Positions 1-13,600 are shown, counted from the stretch's first letter. The stretch is 64,000 nucleotides of DNA from Camillea tinctor (GCA_022578605.1 MU394125.1:62001-126000); one strand, 5' to 3'. The notes: generated from the letters alone by a model not told the origin. Numbers and translations are program-made.

Positions 1-2777
1 AGCAGTTGCAGGCCGCTCATCTTAACGGCGTGCTTCTCTTTCTCTCCCGGACCGGCCGGTTGTCCGACTCGTGGAAGATCTCTGAGCTATTTCATAAGTT
101 AAACATGTCTTCTTGGACTGAGTTCATTTTTATCTCAGGTATCACCGCCGAGATTCATCTGCAAAACTTCGACCAAGCCCTTGGCATCTTTGTAAAGGGA
201 TTAGAACACAAAGCCTTGGATACGTCTACCTTGGTTAACGCATTGGACTTGCTACTTGCCACCGCTCTAAGATTTCCCAGCCCAGATTTCTTGAGCAAGT
301 TATGGAAATATTATCCGCAAATGGCTTCCAGGTTCGACTTTGAGGGCATTAACTCTGAAGGCATTGTTAACTTTGAAGCCATCGTCATCCGATTGAAACA
401 ACTTTCCTCAGTACCCGGCCTCGCTGATAAAGCTTTTGCTTTCCAAGGATACGGCCCCGAGGTAATCGGAGATCTCGGGAGTGCCGACCTTACTTCTCAG
501 GCGTTTGAGACCCTTCGGAAGATTATTGTCAGGAGAGCACTGGTCGAATGCACCGACGAACAGGTAATACCTCTTCTGCGGGTTACTAATGACCCGATGG
601 CTTTCGAACAATTCCTGAAGTGGTCGGTTGTACGGAGGAAGAGGAAACTCGGAATCGATGTATACAACATTTACCGTGAACTTCCTGGGTGTACGCCAAG
701 CCGCAACGTCCTGTATGAAATGTTCCGGGCTTACAAAACTATGAACGTGCCATTATACGCTAAGATCGCTGGGTTCGAACTTCTGTGGGGGGATTGGTAT
801 AAATTTCATGAAGGGCCTAGCCGGAGAGCCTTGCAGAGATATCTAGCATTTTATGCTGCCGGCGGAAACAAGGAGCAGGTCCACAAGCTTTGGGCTTTAT
901 ATATGGAGCTTGCACAGAAGGAAGAACCCGATACCGAATTCCCCATTCTCTCTGGCGACGACACTTTTTCGCATATTCTTCAAGTACATGCCGTCCTAGG
1001 TGAAGCAGATGAGGTTCAGCGTCTATTTGACGAGATTCCTGCCAAGTTTCGCATTAAACCAAATGCGCATTTGTGGAACATTCTCCTGAACGCTTACGCC
1101 AAAGCGGGGGATTACGACGGCGCCATAAATACCTTCGACAAAATCGTTGAGACTGGCAAGGCGGATAGGTACAGCTACGGGACGATCATGCAAATGGCTG
1201 GTAGAAGAGGGGACCTGGGTTTTACTGTGGATCTCTATCGGCGGGCGCGCAAGAGTGGTATTCTAGCGAATGATGCAATTCTCAGTAGTCTCATCGATGC
1301 CTATTGCCAGAACGGGGCCTTTAACGAGGCCCAGGACGTGTGCGTGCGCTCTGCAGAGAAGGGAATCATCGCAACCCGTATGTGGAATAAACTTCTCTAC
1401 CACCACGCGCTTCGTCGTGACCTTGGGAGTCTCAATAATGTGCTCAACATCATGGCTGAAAAGGACATTCCTTACAACGAATTTACTTACCAACAATTAC
1501 TCCTTGGGCTCTCGCTAAGCCGGCAATCTCAGCACGCCCTCCGTTTACTCGCAGTTGCTATTCAGGATCAGGTTTTCAAAGTAACCCCCGAGCATTTCTA
1601 CATCGTCATGGGAGCTTTGCTTAGGACGGGTGAGCCTGGGCCAGTGAAGCGTCTCCACAAGCTGATGATAGAATATGGATTCCCCAGCTCCTCCAATACC
1701 CTGTTCCGCTTCGCCCATGCCATCGGCCAGTGGACCAAATTGCCCCCGAATCAGAGATATCGTATGGCCGCGAAGGACTGGCTCGGGGAGTCCCTCCGAG
1801 CTTTCTACCAGATATATGGGCTTGATGCCCAGACCGGATTTCGCTTCGATCCGTCACCACCCATATCCCCCCCACGGCGTTCCGGACCGAGCGACCTTTT
1901 AAAATTTGGTCCCGAGCAACATCAATTCGGCGCAATGATCTACATGTTTACCCAATTCAAAGACTTGGTCCGCAGCCGGGAATTGATCGATCTCTATCGC
2001 TATGTCTTCCAGGGTCAACAAGATAGCGATGGGATTTTACCTGTTGCTATGCTCAATTCAGTCATGGTCGCAGACCTTTTAGATAAGCGTTATGACCGCG
2101 TTAGAGCCACATGGGACACTCTCTTTGAGACCGCGAAGGTGGAAGCACGGTCTAAAGATTACAATGAAGATCTACCACATACACCTAAGATATCACCCGC
2201 ATATCAATACGTCCTCTGTGGTGGAATTAAAGTAATGCAAGAGGCATTCTTCGAGGAAGGAAATGCTTCTGGCCTCAAGAACCTTTTCAAGAGTGTCCTC
2301 GACGCCGGATTTCTAATAGACAGCAAGAATTGGAACTACTACATTCAGGCGCTCATCCAGCTGAAAGAGTACAAGGAGGCATTTGTCGCCTGCGAGAAGA
2401 TGCTCATGCCAAATTGGACGGGATGGTTTGTGGTGCGCACCAAAGAGAATGTGCGGAATAGGATACCTGTAGACGTCCGCCGGATGGGGTCATCTCCTCG
2501 GTATCTTAGACCTGTAGCTGCCACGCTATACCGGCTCGCACAGGGGTATATGGAGCTGGACCGTCTCGGTCCATGGTCTCGAGAAGCGTCAATGCTGACT
2601 CGTGAAATCGACGAAAAGTGTATTCAGTCTGTCCGCGCCATCAAATCCATGATCCGCGTACATTCACAGCTCGAGTACGAAATTTTCGGTCCAGCCCAAT
2701 CTATGGACACTATTGAAATCGGGACACCTATCAAAGAGAATGAGAGAGAAATGTGGCAGGAGGAACCTCTCAGATAA
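1..2777 (+). CDS. Mitochondrial PPR-repeat protein, 5' partial (CYA5/Pet309-like?)
   Basis: The frame is open from the first base of the window to the TAA at 2775-2777, about 924 residues, so the 5' end lies outside. The tags at bases 4-5 and 10-11 could also be an intron acceptor. The protein is alpha-helical with degenerate 35-residue pentatricopeptide units. The clearest are around residues 350-480, with phrases such as PNAHLWNILLNAYAKAGDYD, DRYSYGTIMQMAGRRGDLG and NDAILSSLIDAYCQNGAFNE. PPR proteins of this size in ascomycetes bind mitochondrial transcripts and control their stability or translation. The overall layout resembles the Cox1 activator CYA5/Pet309, but I cannot confirm that without alignment, so no symbol is given. 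Codon use is ordinary and no lesions are seen. Confidence 0.85.
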   Translation, partial: QLQAAHLNGVLLFLSRTGRLSDSWKISELFHKLNMSSWTEFIFISGITAEIHLQNFDQALGIFVKGLEHKALDTSTLVNALDLLLATALRFPSPDFLSKLWKYYPQMASRFDFEGINSEGIVNFEAIVIRLKQLSSVPGLADKAFAFQGYGPEVIGDLGSADLTSQAFETLRKIIVRRALVECTDEQVIPLLRVTNDPMAFEQFLKWSVVRRKRKLGIDVYNIYRELPGCTPSRNVLYEMFRAYKTMNVPLYAKIAGFELLWGDWYKFHEGPSRRALQRYLAFYAAGGNKEQVHKLWALYMELAQKEEPDTEFPILSGDDTFSHILQVHAVLGEADEVQRLFDEIPAKFRIKPNAHLWNILLNAYAKAGDYDGAINTFDKIVETGKADRYSYGTIMQMAGRRGDLGFTVDLYRRARKSGILANDAILSSLIDAYCQNGAFNEAQDVCVRSAEKGIIATRMWNKLLYHHALRRDLGSLNNVLNIMAEKDIPYNEFTYQQLLLGLSLSRQSQHALRLLAVAIQDQVFKVTPEHFYIVMGALLRTGEPGPVKRLHKLMIEYGFPSSSNTLFRFAHAIGQWTKLPPNQRYRMAAKDWLGESLRAFYQIYGLDAQTGFRFDPSPPISPPRRSGPSDLLKFGPEQHQFGAMIYMFTQFKDLVRSRELIDLYRYVFQGQQDSDGILPVAMLNSVMVADLLDKRYDRVRATWDTLFETAKVEARSKDYNEDLPHTPKISPAYQYVLCGGIKVMQEAFFEEGNASGLKNLFKSVLDAGFLIDSKNWNYYIQALIQLKEYKEAFVACEKMLMPNWTGWFVVRTKENVRNRIPVDVRRMGSSPRYLRPVAATLYRLAQGYMELDRLGPWSREASMLTREIDEKCIQSVRAIKSMIRVHSQLEYEIFGPAQSMDTIEIGTPIKENEREMWQEEPLR

Positions 2778-3977
2778 CGAGGGTTCGTGTACAAATAAAT
2801 ATTAGGCTTGTCACTAGAGGGAGAAAGGGGAAAAGAGAGAAGTGGTATATCACAACATTGGACAGGGACTGTGTAAAGAAAAAAAATAGATTTAGGTGTA
2901 TTAACGCCTACTTGTACATAAACACCCGCTACTCCTCCAGCATATATACCCCCCAGCCGTTCGAGCAGCCTTGAACAAAAGACAGGATTGTTTAAAAAAG
3001 AATTATATGTATTTATTTGCCATCTGAGAGACAGGTCAAGCTAATGATGAATGATGGCGGGCTTCACAATTCGCAAGAGGTCTTCAAAATCTGTTGTTGT
3101 TCAATGCTAGTGAGTACACTTTGACGAGTATAAACCTGTTGAACGCTCGGGAGTTCGGAGAACTAGGCACCTATGTAGGATTCTCATCCTAGTTACATAC
3201 CTACATAGGTTACCTGGTTAGTTAGTTAGGTTAGTTAGTCTTTTAATTTGGCGATAAGTTGGCAGAAGCGCGTCTTTGACAAGAGGTTTACTTGATCCTT
3301 CGCCCCGTATACTACTTAGTCAGTAACTAACTTACCTAGTTATACTAGAGCCCGGAGTTGTGCTTTTTAGTATATGTTTTTTTTTCTTTGATTTTTCTTT
3401 GCTTTTTTTTTTCCAATGAAGTCTCTGTATGGTGTTTAGGCTGAATTCGCAATTGCTCTATAGGACCGAGGATCAATTGTATAGGGCGGTTAAGACGAAA
3501 GAAGATCCATACATTCACCTAGGTAGGATATGTAGGCTATGCAAGTCTTAAACAAGATCTGCTTGAATAAAGTGTCTCCTCCCTTTTTATTATAGTAAAT
3601 ACTCGAAGCAGGATCTAGTAAATGACTCACCCACACACGTCGAGTTGGGCTACTTTAATTCTATCTGCCGTACTACCTACTTGTAAATCTTTATACCTCT
3701 AACTAACTACCTAAATACGGTGTATTCTGTAATGTTCTTTTTTTTTCATTTCCGTTTTTAATTATTAAGAGCACACTCACAAAACCGGGCAATTAATATA
3801 ACCTAAAACATTTATATATTGAACCATAGCGTTGCATATCTACCTTATCAAACCTAGGTTGGCCACCTACAACAAATGAGCCTACGTATTTCCTTCCCCT
3901 ACCTCCTCCGGAAGCCTTATACTATCAAGAGACTACTGGCACCTAGCCGGCGGCAGTCTCGTCACAGCAAACGCGGC
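2778..3977. other. Intergenic region between PPR and GNAT genes
   Basis: No gene is recognised. There are T-rich tracts and an 11-bp perfect inverted repeat (3169-3179 with 3200-3210, 20-nt loop) that could form a hairpin behind the PPR gene. CCTAGG-type motifs occur at 3519 and 3854. The last 100 bases may be a 5' extension of the following gene (in-frame ATG at 3876). Confidence 0.5.
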
Positions 3978-5272
3978 ATGGCGGCCCTCCCGTTTCCCCA
4001 CCCTACTACGCTACCCCCCGGCTTTGTCATGTCACGGGTTACGCCGGCCGACGTGCCGGAGATGGCGGATATTTGGTCAGTAATGTCTTTTCTTTTCCTT
4101 TTTATTGCATTTTCACCTTAAAAGTTGTCCTATCCGTATGCTGCGGGCTTGAGATGAAATATGGTTATGGGGGAGGGGGTTTTATGTATCGTAAAAAGGG
4201 GGGATAAGGGGAAAAGGAGAGGAGGTAGCTTTTTATTTGGTCAGATTTTACCGTCTTTTTGACTCCCCGGAATGATTTGGTATAGATACTAACATTTAAT
4301 GTGTAGTAAGTTTATGTTTTTCTATCTTCCTAGCAGGCTTTTCATCCCGAGCCTCCATGCAGTCGGGTCCATGGTCAGCAATTCCGGATCCCCCCCTTTC
4401 CCCCAAGCGTCATCTCATAAACGTATAATACCTACCTATATCTAGGAATAGACACTCTTCCCCCACTCCATATTGATCCTCCCCCCCAAAAACTTACCCC
4501 AGGCCTTAACCCTTGCTCCGCAGACATGGAAGCCTTCTCAAACCCGGAGTACACCTACTGGTGGTCCCCCTCCGCCGAGGCCATGCGCGCCTGGAACGAG
4601 GAGCGCATACGCCGCCGGCTGCGCGACCCCGCGACCCACATGTTCAAGATCGTGGACACCACCTCCCCAGCGCAGCAGAGCATCGTCGCATGGGCGAAAT
4701 GGGACGTACCGGTATCCATGGCAGGGCGTTTGCGGGAGGGGTTCATACTATACGATGACGATGACGATGATGATAGCGGCCATAGGAAGACGGCAGCTGA
4801 AGGAGTGAGGTCGCTGCCGGACCCGCCCGAAGGCGCTGATATACCGCTCATGAACGAGATTTTCGACGGGGTGAGGCGGATGGAGGAGAAGTGGAGGGCG
4901 GGTGAGATGTTATGTGAGTTCTCTCTCTTCCCTCTTCCACTCCCCCCTTTCCCCCTTTTTTTCCCCTCCGCTTCGCCGGAAAGAAAGGGCGACCAAAAGG
5001 AGAATCACACTAATCTAGGCGAGGGGGGGAAAGGCCTCACCCACATCTGCACCCGCCCCGCGTACCACGGCCGCGGTCTCGGCTCCGTGCTCCTGCGGTC
5101 CGGACTCGACGCTGCGGACGCCGCGGGCGTCCCGACTTACCTGGAGGCCCTGCGTCTCGCGCGCCCGCTGTACGAGCGCCACGGGTTTACCGCCGTCGAC
5201 CGCCTCGTGGTGAACCACGGACGGGCCGCCGTGGAGATCATGGTCCGGGCCGGTGGGAATGGAGAGAGATGA
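3978..5272 (+). CDS. GNAT-family N-acetyltransferase (4 exons)
   Basis: Proposed exons are 3978-4079, 4334-4373, 4524-4913 and 5019-5272, giving 261 residues with frame kept at every junction. Introns start GTAATG, GTCAGC and GTGAGT and end TAG, CAG and TAG. The N-terminus (LPPGFVMSRVTPADVPEMAD) is the beta1/alpha1 opening typical of fungal GNATs. The last exon carries the acetyl-CoA pyrophosphate loop YHGRGLGSVLL (a good R/Q-x-x-G-x-G/A match) and the C-terminal LYERHGF motif. An acidic run of seven Asp (about 4755-4775) sits in the middle. An in-frame ATG at 3876 would add 34 Arg/Lys/Ser-rich, acid-free residues resembling a mitochondrial presequence. The acceptor of exon 2 could instead be the CAG three bases later. 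The substrate is unknown. Confidence 0.8.
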
Positions 5273-7505
5273 GAGAGGTCGGGATGAGGTAAGGATCTTA
5301 GTAAGAAAAGGGGAGGGGGGGGGCTCATCGGTTGGTAGAATGTGGGTTGGTTTTGGTTGGAGAGAGGACGGGAGGGCTCGGGAAGTGTGTGCATATCTAG
5401 ATCTACGGACCTGCATGTTATTGTCCACATGAAAGATAACTAGCCCGTTCAACCTAAGCTAGTACTCGGTATCCATCGCATTCATCATCTATCCTATATA
5501 CCCTATTGTTTCTTGGCAGGTGTTCGAAATGCGAACCTCCTCCCTCGCTCCCCTTTCCCTAGCGCAGCATCTTCTGAAACAAGTCGTGGGAACCCCGTTA
5601 CCCGCCCCCCTCTACAGAGTGGGTGTGCCACGGCCCAAGAACTGGCCAAACGGAGATAAGAACACGCAGGACAGGATGAGATTTCGTGTTACCCATAGGT
5701 AGGCAGGTAAGGTAAGCAGTGAGGGAGGGAGCTTGTAGCCGCCGCGCCCGGCATCGGACGTCCTGATAGCTGTTCCGGGACAACTCGCATAGATCCTACT
5801 CTTGTCTCTTCGGTTAGTAAATATGCCTTTTTCCTTGTGAAGGTTCTAGGGGAGTCTATAGGTTGAGAGAGATACACATGCAAACTGAGGCACATGCCTT
5901 GCTTTGCCTGGATGGTCTTTTGTTTCTGGTTACATGAGAGATAGACTTGTATATGATTATACAAGTCTAGATTCAAGTATTAACCTACCCCCCTTTTCCG
6001 TTCCCCGGTTACACGCATCTTGTCCCCATCTCTCGCGTCGCTACATAGCTAACCTAACATGCTCTACAGTATCTCCCTCCTGCCAGCCCTATGCTCTGCG
6101 GGATCGTACCAAGCAGACCAAAGGCTCCAAGCTAAATCATCAGTTAGCAAAGAGCGGAGAAGGGTGGAGTAAAGAAGAGACCGTGATATCTACCAATCCA
6201 GTAAGCCGTTTCGCTCACTCTTGTGTAACGGACCGACCAAGAGGCTAGCCAGCCTACCTGACGTATCAAGCTTGGCCGTTCTACCTATCTGTAGCTATGC
6301 AGGCAGTGCGTCTCTCTCTGCCCTATCTTCGTCGAGTCCGGGGTAGCATGACAGGAACAGGGTGGTATTTTAACTCGGCCAAGTGTGTAGACCATAGGCT
6401 AGAACGTGTGTATGTATATGCATAGGATACGTTCGGTGCCTTTGTGGTATACTCACGTATTTACTTCTTATGCGTTATGATTGCTAGACCTGGTGCTACC
6501 AAACAGCAGGTGCATAGGGTGAAGCGTAGTTCGCACAGCCAGCTTTCCCACCCCTTTCTTCTTGCCCTACACTCCGTCCCCTTCTCTCTTCTCCCTACAT
6601 ATGAGTTATCTAGATTAGGTAACCTACTTCTACTTCCCCTTTTTGCCCTTTCCATCCATCAATTTTTCCCTGCCCTCTTCCTCTCGCCCGCCGTTGGCAC
6701 CGGATGGAAACATACGTAAGCAACGCCATGTGAGCAGGACACGCTGTGCGTCCCCGTTGCCACCGCCACCTTTCACCCATACGAAGCACAAAAAAATGCG
6801 GAAAGGGGGACAGGCACGGTGTTGCGCAAGGCTGGGCACGAGGAGAGGTTTCCTGGGAAACTGCATAACCTACCTACCTTAGTTATACCTACATACATGC
6901 TTACGGGATACGCACATAACCTACATATATGTCGTACATGCCCAAGAAAGAGAAAACACAAAAAAAAAAATTTAAAAGTTCGGAGAATTTTTCTTCTTCC
7001 CTACCTTCGCGTCTGCCCCTTGCCCTGATTTAGGTAATTCGCTTTCCTGGGTTCTTCGCTTTCGTGCTACAATATCGGAGCAGGACGCGTGGTTGCAGGT
7101 AAACCACATGAGATAAATAGATAGGCTAGATAGATGTAGGTGGGACCATGCATGGCCTCCGGCCTTGTCGTCCCGTGATGCACGCGTGGGTAAGTAGGTA
7201 GTAACAATGAGAGCTAACTAGGTAAGTAAGTAGGCCAGCAGCACTTTTTGTTTTTCTCTACCATTAAACTTCTTCTGCGACCGCGTCGGTAGGTACGTAG
7301 CAACTAAAAAGGAAGAGAGGGAGAAAGGGGGAAATCCGAGTCGTTCCTGAGAGGCAATGTCGATCCGATACGGGGGGCGGAAGGCTGCAGGGAGGACCTC
7401 ACCCATCATTGCGGCTGATGCAGGCTCCGTAGACGGACTGACTGAATAGAATTATACCTACATACTTAGCCTACAGCAAGCAAGCTAGGTCAGCTACAGG
7501 CGTGG

Positions 7506-7527
7506 TATATATATATATATATATATA
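7506..7527. repeat. (TA)n microsatellite
   Basis: Eleven uninterrupted TA units, followed closely by a second short block (CTATATATATG) to about 7540. Simple repeat in gene-free DNA. Confidence 0.9.
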
Positions 7528-10242
7528 CCTATATATATGTTATACCTGGGGTATGGGTTCTGCGTCGTCTTGCCTTGCCTTTTGCTCACCCTCCCATCCC
7601 CTTGCCTCTCTACCTGCCCCTTGTACTCGGCAAAAGAAGCAGACATTATAGTAAAGTTTGGCGGAACACCGTCCGAATTTTCGTCTCATGTATGTAAGGA
7701 GATGTACATGTGCGTGTGTGTGCATATGTCATACAGGGAAATTTGGCAGAGTTATACGCATAAGATATCAGAGCCCATGGCATAATACTGCTACTACATT
7801 ACTATAAAGGAGGGGGAGATGAAGGCTAGAACAACAAGAATAGAAATTTGGTCCGTCTACGGGTTCGACGGCTTGATAATGCCTACATAAATTATAGGGA
7901 ACCCCGTATGTGTATGTGTGTTACGCACCTGTTCGCGGACAACTACTGCTGTGATATGTGAGAAGTTTGTTCTGCGCTCCACCCTCCCCTGTTTCTTATG
8001 CGGCAACAACTTTGGACGGACTTGCTATCCCAAACTTGCCATCTAGTTATCTTGGATTTCAGTTGCTATCGGAGTTACAAGAAGACAGAAAGAAAGATAG
8101 ATAGGGGGCTCTGATTCGCCTGGGTTGTAGCAAACCTATCTATACCGAGACCTACCTAAGTAGTTCATCCCCCCCCTCTCCGCGAGTCGAGTCCCTGACA
8201 TATATACACTAACCCCCTCTTAGACGTATCTATACAATTTAAACTACTATAGCCCTAGAATCATGCTATTATACAGCAGGTACGTGTATATATAAGTAGA
8301 AAACCCCTCCGCAGATCTAGTCGGACGAACATATAGGTTTATAGTAAGCGCACCCGTCGTTATACTTAAGAAAACAAGATATATGCACTCAAAAACACCA
8401 ATTCTTGTTTTCCCCTCTTTCCTTTTACTTTTCCTTTATCAATCAGGCCCTACGGAAACGCATGCCTTATTTTACCTATCTGCCTTCACCTAAGCATGTA
8501 TGTATAGATAGATGCCCCGATATATACTGCCCCGGAGGAGAGCTAAGGACTTTTTCTCCATGGAGTAAAAGGGGGAGAAAAAAAGGAAAAGAACCGAAAG
8601 ATTGGGGTTGACGCAAGCACGTCATCTAAGAATTCAATACGCAGACCTGATTTTCCTCTCCCGGCACTTATTCAATGAGGGCAAGGATAGGTTGTCTATA
8701 ACCAAAGGGAAAAAGGGCAAAAACCCGTGTGCTGTGCCTTTGTGTACTTATGCTGCCCCTCCCCCCTGGCTGGTGATCGACGCCAAATCCTGACTTGTGT
8801 GGATTAGATCGTGCGGAGGTAGTACCTACTGCAGTGTAGTATGTGAAAGGGGGGTGGAGGGGGAGGACGGGTAAAAAAAAGAAAGAAAGAAAGAAAGTAA
8901 AAGAATCTCTGCTCCAACGAGCGGGGTTCTTTATTTTGGGGAAAAGGGAGAAAAAAGATATGCGGCAAATATAGTATCGACCCGTACCTACATGTCTCCC
9001 ACGAGGCCATTATCATAGGGTTGTAGTGAGGGAAAGGAGGGATTTCGGGGTTGGGGGGAAGAAAAAAAGATCACTTAATCTGACGTTTTATGTCTATCTA
9101 TCTACTGAAGGCAAGGGGGTATATACTCTCTCTATATACACATACCTAGCCCAGGTAAATATATGTATATATAATCCGGAACGTCTGTTCGTAATCAAAC
9201 CAAATCCCGTGTTCACTAGAGGAAAGGGGGGGAAGGAGAATAATCGGAGTTAAGAATTATAGGGTTTTCAGGAGCCATATAAGTAAAACCTCCGACGAAA
9301 GATCGTTTGTCTGAAAAAGAAAAAAAAAGAAAGAAAAAACTAGAAAAAGAAAAGACGGAGATCCTCCTTCCCAGAAAAATAAATCGACCCGCTCAACGTG
9401 GAATTTAGGTTGGCATGGCCGTGCTTTCATGGCGCTTCCTGCACCCGCACAGATGGTGAGGATGGATGGATGGGTGTTTGGCCCCCAGCAATTCGGTCAT
9501 GATTTTTTTTTTTGCGTGAACCCGGCCCGTTGGCCTCGTAGCCGGGGCGGGAACGTTTTACGGTTCTGTTTCCAAACTGACCCAGTATCTAATAACCAAC
9601 GACCTTCACCTTACCTACCTAGAGTTGAAGATGAAGGATCGCTTACTTTATAGAGGCCTCCCTCGCGCGTGCGTTCTCTCTCTGAGTGTCATCATATGTA
9701 TCAGCTCGTATTAGGTTTGATGTCATCCTAAAGGAATCGTAATTGCCGTCGTCGGGAGAGACGGATGGACGGACAAATATACGCCACAGCCCTACCTCTC
9801 TATAATTTTGATAATGCGATAGAGGTACGACTAAGCATAGTTATATTTGCGAGAAAGATAGCGAGGGAGAAGGGGGGAAAAAGGAAATTTATGTCGTGTC
9901 TCAGGATAAGAACATATCCGTTGTAAGAAGAGTAGGGCAGGTGATCGCGAATAAAGCAGCTGTTAGCGTCGTGTAGTAGTGTGATATAACTGCTAACTAG
10001 TGTAGTTGATCTGATCTAGTTGAAACGGTACGAGTAGCCGCCCGGGAACGGGGACCCTCGAAGTTTCCTCTCTCCCCCCCTAGCGTCCCCCTTCCCCATA
10101 AGTGAGTTAGCTGAAGCACACAGACTTGGACTTGAACCTAGATAGACAGATAGATGGATGGGATGGGATGGGATGGATGGTGGCGCTTGCATCCCGTTCC
10201 CTTGGTATCGGCTCCCAAGAAGTACGTGCGATAGCCTGCCTT

Positions 10243-10281
10243 ACATACAACGTACATACATACGTACATACGCACATACAT
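10243..10281. repeat. ACATACGT-type tandem repeat
   Basis: Interleaved ACATAC and GTACATAC units. A second block of the same kind lies at about 10590-10640, so the two are probably the same low-complexity family. Confidence 0.75.
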
Positions 10282-11429
10282 ATGGGATATCCATACATTC
10301 GAAATAGCTGGAAAGGCCGGAAGGGTGTGTGAGGCGTGTGTTGGGTGTGCGCATACAATATATATTATATATATGCACGCGCAGATGCGGTGGTACGAAA
10401 TTGGGGATTTGAAACCACGGCGATGCGTCGTTGGCGACCCACTGACAATCTCTTCCTTCGGTATTCCATGCGTTTGAACGCTTGTATTTTTGGCCTTTTT
10501 TTTCTATCTTTTGAATTGAGCTCGGTAGGGTGCTGACTGCATACCCAGCGTTTCATTCGGGGGACCCTGTAGCTTAGGGTAAGTCATCGACGTACATACG
10601 TACATACATATACTACTACTACATACATACATCATGTACATACACGCACAGCTGTCACTTGAGCAGGTAAATAAACAAATAGATAAAATGCGTACGTACC
10701 TGAGACGAATCACGTCAACCAGGGGGAGGAACACACTTACTACTACTAAGTTAAACCTAGAAGAAAGCGAGGCTGCTGCCGTGACATTATCCGCTTCGAG
10801 TCTGGCTGTCTGGGTAGACTTGGCCCCCCCTTTTTTCTTTCTTTTCTTCTTTTCTGTCCTTTCGGGAAATGGAGGAGGATCACCCCAGGGTTCAATCTGG
10901 AAGTTACTAAGAACCTAGCTCGAACATGTAACCCCCAACTCTTTGAGAGAATCTGCGCACTTTAAGGGTAAATCATTTCTCTTTTTGTCATGTATTTTGG
11001 TGGCTCCATCGATGCTTGGGACAGAAACGTCTTGTTCTACTGTTCAAAGTGAGCCGATATCTGTGTTGGCAAGCTTGGGAGATGTGCCAAATGCCTGACC
11101 TTGCCAATTTTTCGAAGAAGCCTCGTGTCTCAGCTTGGCAGGGCTAGACTTCACAACTTTTGAGACTTACATATTTTGACATGATATGTTCTATGTACCC
11201 TACAGCAGCCAGTTAACCTAGGTTAGTTGAATTGTATGCATGTAAATAAAGTATGTATGTACAATGATCTTGTCGACGGGACGATACTTACTAATGACAA
11301 GTAAGTATCTATTAAATTACAACAACGGGCGGATTTAATGAGGTTACGCATCCTCCCATCGTATATCAGCCCAGGAACGCAAAATGCCTTCTTAGTCATA
11401 AACGTGAGGCCTCGTGCCCAAGTAGGTAG

Positions 11430-11466
11430 TATGTGTGTATGTATGTGTATGTGTATGTGTATGTGT
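11430..11466. repeat. TATGTG tandem repeat
   Basis: About six 6-nt units with minor variants. Simple repeat in gene-free DNA. Confidence 0.8.
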
Positions 11467-12162
11467 AAATTCTCTCCCAATGAGATTCTTGTAGTTACTA
11501 CATAGTTAATGAATCGTTTCGTGGAAATCGTGGCTTGACGAGGGGTGGACCCGCCCTATTTAACATGAAACGAGCTTCGATGAAGGATCGATCTGCCTTT
11601 GGCTGTTCTCGAGTTTGTCTGAGGGCTTTACAGACCCCTGCGGTCTATAACGGTAGGGCCTAATCAGGATGGGCTGAAGCCTGAAGGAGGGATTTGGCGA
11701 ATGGTCGGAAGAAACGATGTCAGGAACCCCCCGGCACCGTTTGGCATCCACCGATAGTCCTTTTGACAGCCAGGAGAGAAGCAATCATCAATCTACATTA
11801 CCTGCATGTAAGACATATACTAGTGTGTATGGCGTAAGTGTGCGTGTAGGTTGGGTGTAAGTCATTCTCGATGACGATACAAAAGCGGAAATCCTGGATA
11901 TGGATATCCGCTGCCACCGACGCTGCCAATGTCGATGCCGCTGCGAGATGCAAACACAGCATACACAACACCCATCAGCTGGGAAATACAACTTCAGGTA
12001 AATTGGGCTGGTAGGGCATATAAAGTGCAGTGTACACTACTATTCTGAAAGATAGCGAATGGGCTTTTTCGGCAATATCCGCTTTGGGTTTCCGAACTTC
12101 TGGGATTGGCTTCAGGGATTTATACCATCAATGGGGAGGGGTGAATTTCAATCTTCCTCCCT

Positions 12163-12197
12163 ATCATCATCATCATCATCATCATCACCATCACCAT
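12163..12197. repeat. (CAT)n trinucleotide repeat
   Basis: About twelve CAT units, the last with CAC variants. One frame would give a poly-His run, but the surrounding frame is not gene-like. Confidence 0.85.
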
Positions 12198-13563
12198 CCT
12201 CAAGTTTTTTTTTTTCCCTTCTCGGTTGATGTATGAGAGGTGGTTGGTAAGCTAGACAGCCTATATGCTCTAGGCGTGTATATATATGTCTTTGTTGTGG
12301 CGTTTCCTATTTGTCCCTTAGGATGGCCTAGCTTAAGGGAGCGGTCAGCTAGATCATGCATAATGGGTAATAATACGATTACTACCTAATAAGTGCCGTA
12401 CCGACTTAGCATCACGAAACCTCCAGGTACGCCATATACATTACGTGGGCGTCATGTAGAGTAGGACATATGCCTATATCTACATATGCATCGACTCAGG
12501 TAGGAGATATAAATATATATAAAGAAGAATTATAAGGAAGAAGGAATAATAAAAGAAGCCAAGGAAGAAAAGAAAGAAAAGAAAAAGAAAAGAAACATGT
12601 GGTATGAGGTGTAAGTTTACGCATGTAGGTAGGGTGTAAGTTGGTACTAATGTAGGTCGATAAAGTCAAACCAGGATTTATCCCTGAAATCGGAGGTATA
12701 CACGTAGGTTGGGTATCGTGACAGCCAACGAGCAATTGCAAGTTTTAATCCATTTCAAAAGGAGATATTAGTAGTGTAGGTATATTGAAGTATTAATTCA
12801 ACAAAACTAGAAAACCTACCTGAATAAGTAGTTAACTGAATTGTCTAATTGCTTCGTATTGATTTCTTTTTTCTTATAAGTTTGATATTGCTAAATAAGT
12901 AAGTTGACAATGAACCCCTGAAATTCGCAACGTTCTTTTTAGTGTCTACACTAGGTACATTACTTTAGACAGGGGTAAAGAGGAGAAGATATACCCAACT
13001 TAGGTAGGTTACTTGCATTTTGTGCATATTTACAGGTCTTTGTCCATAATTGATGCACAGTCTGGTGTGCGCTAAGTGGCCCGTGGGGTTGTGGTAGGTT
13101 GGCGTCTTGAGGTACTGGTTAGATAAAATAGGGCTGTTCACCTTGTAATATACACTCTGGATTGGTCACCTTAGGGGGGGTTCCACTTCTAGTATGTGTT
13201 TCTTTTTTTTTCTTTCTTCTTTTCTTTTCTTTTTGATCGTTCTACTAACTAGAACAAGTCATTTTTATTTTTTTATTCAGTTGGTATTACCCCTTGTTCT
13301 ACACTACGTTTGACTTAAAGCCCAACCTCTGTAAGTTTATTCTGGTTGTTCACTTTTCAATAATAAGATACATATATACAGACTACACTACATACTTTAC
13401 TAGTTGTAAATACCCGTAATAATAGGTAAAACTAAACTACTGTACCTACTTGTGTTACTCTGCTTACCTACCTAACCCCAGCCAATTAACTAAAAAAGCT
13501 CCTAAATCCACTTTACTTAGCTACTCCCTCCCTCCCACCAATACACACCATCCACACACCCTT

Positions 13564-13600
13564 ACCATACACCATACACCATACACCATACACACCATAC
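13564..13600. repeat. ACCATAC tandem repeat
   Basis: Repeated ACCATAC/ACACC units on the approach to the LIM-RhoGAP promoter. Confidence 0.8.
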
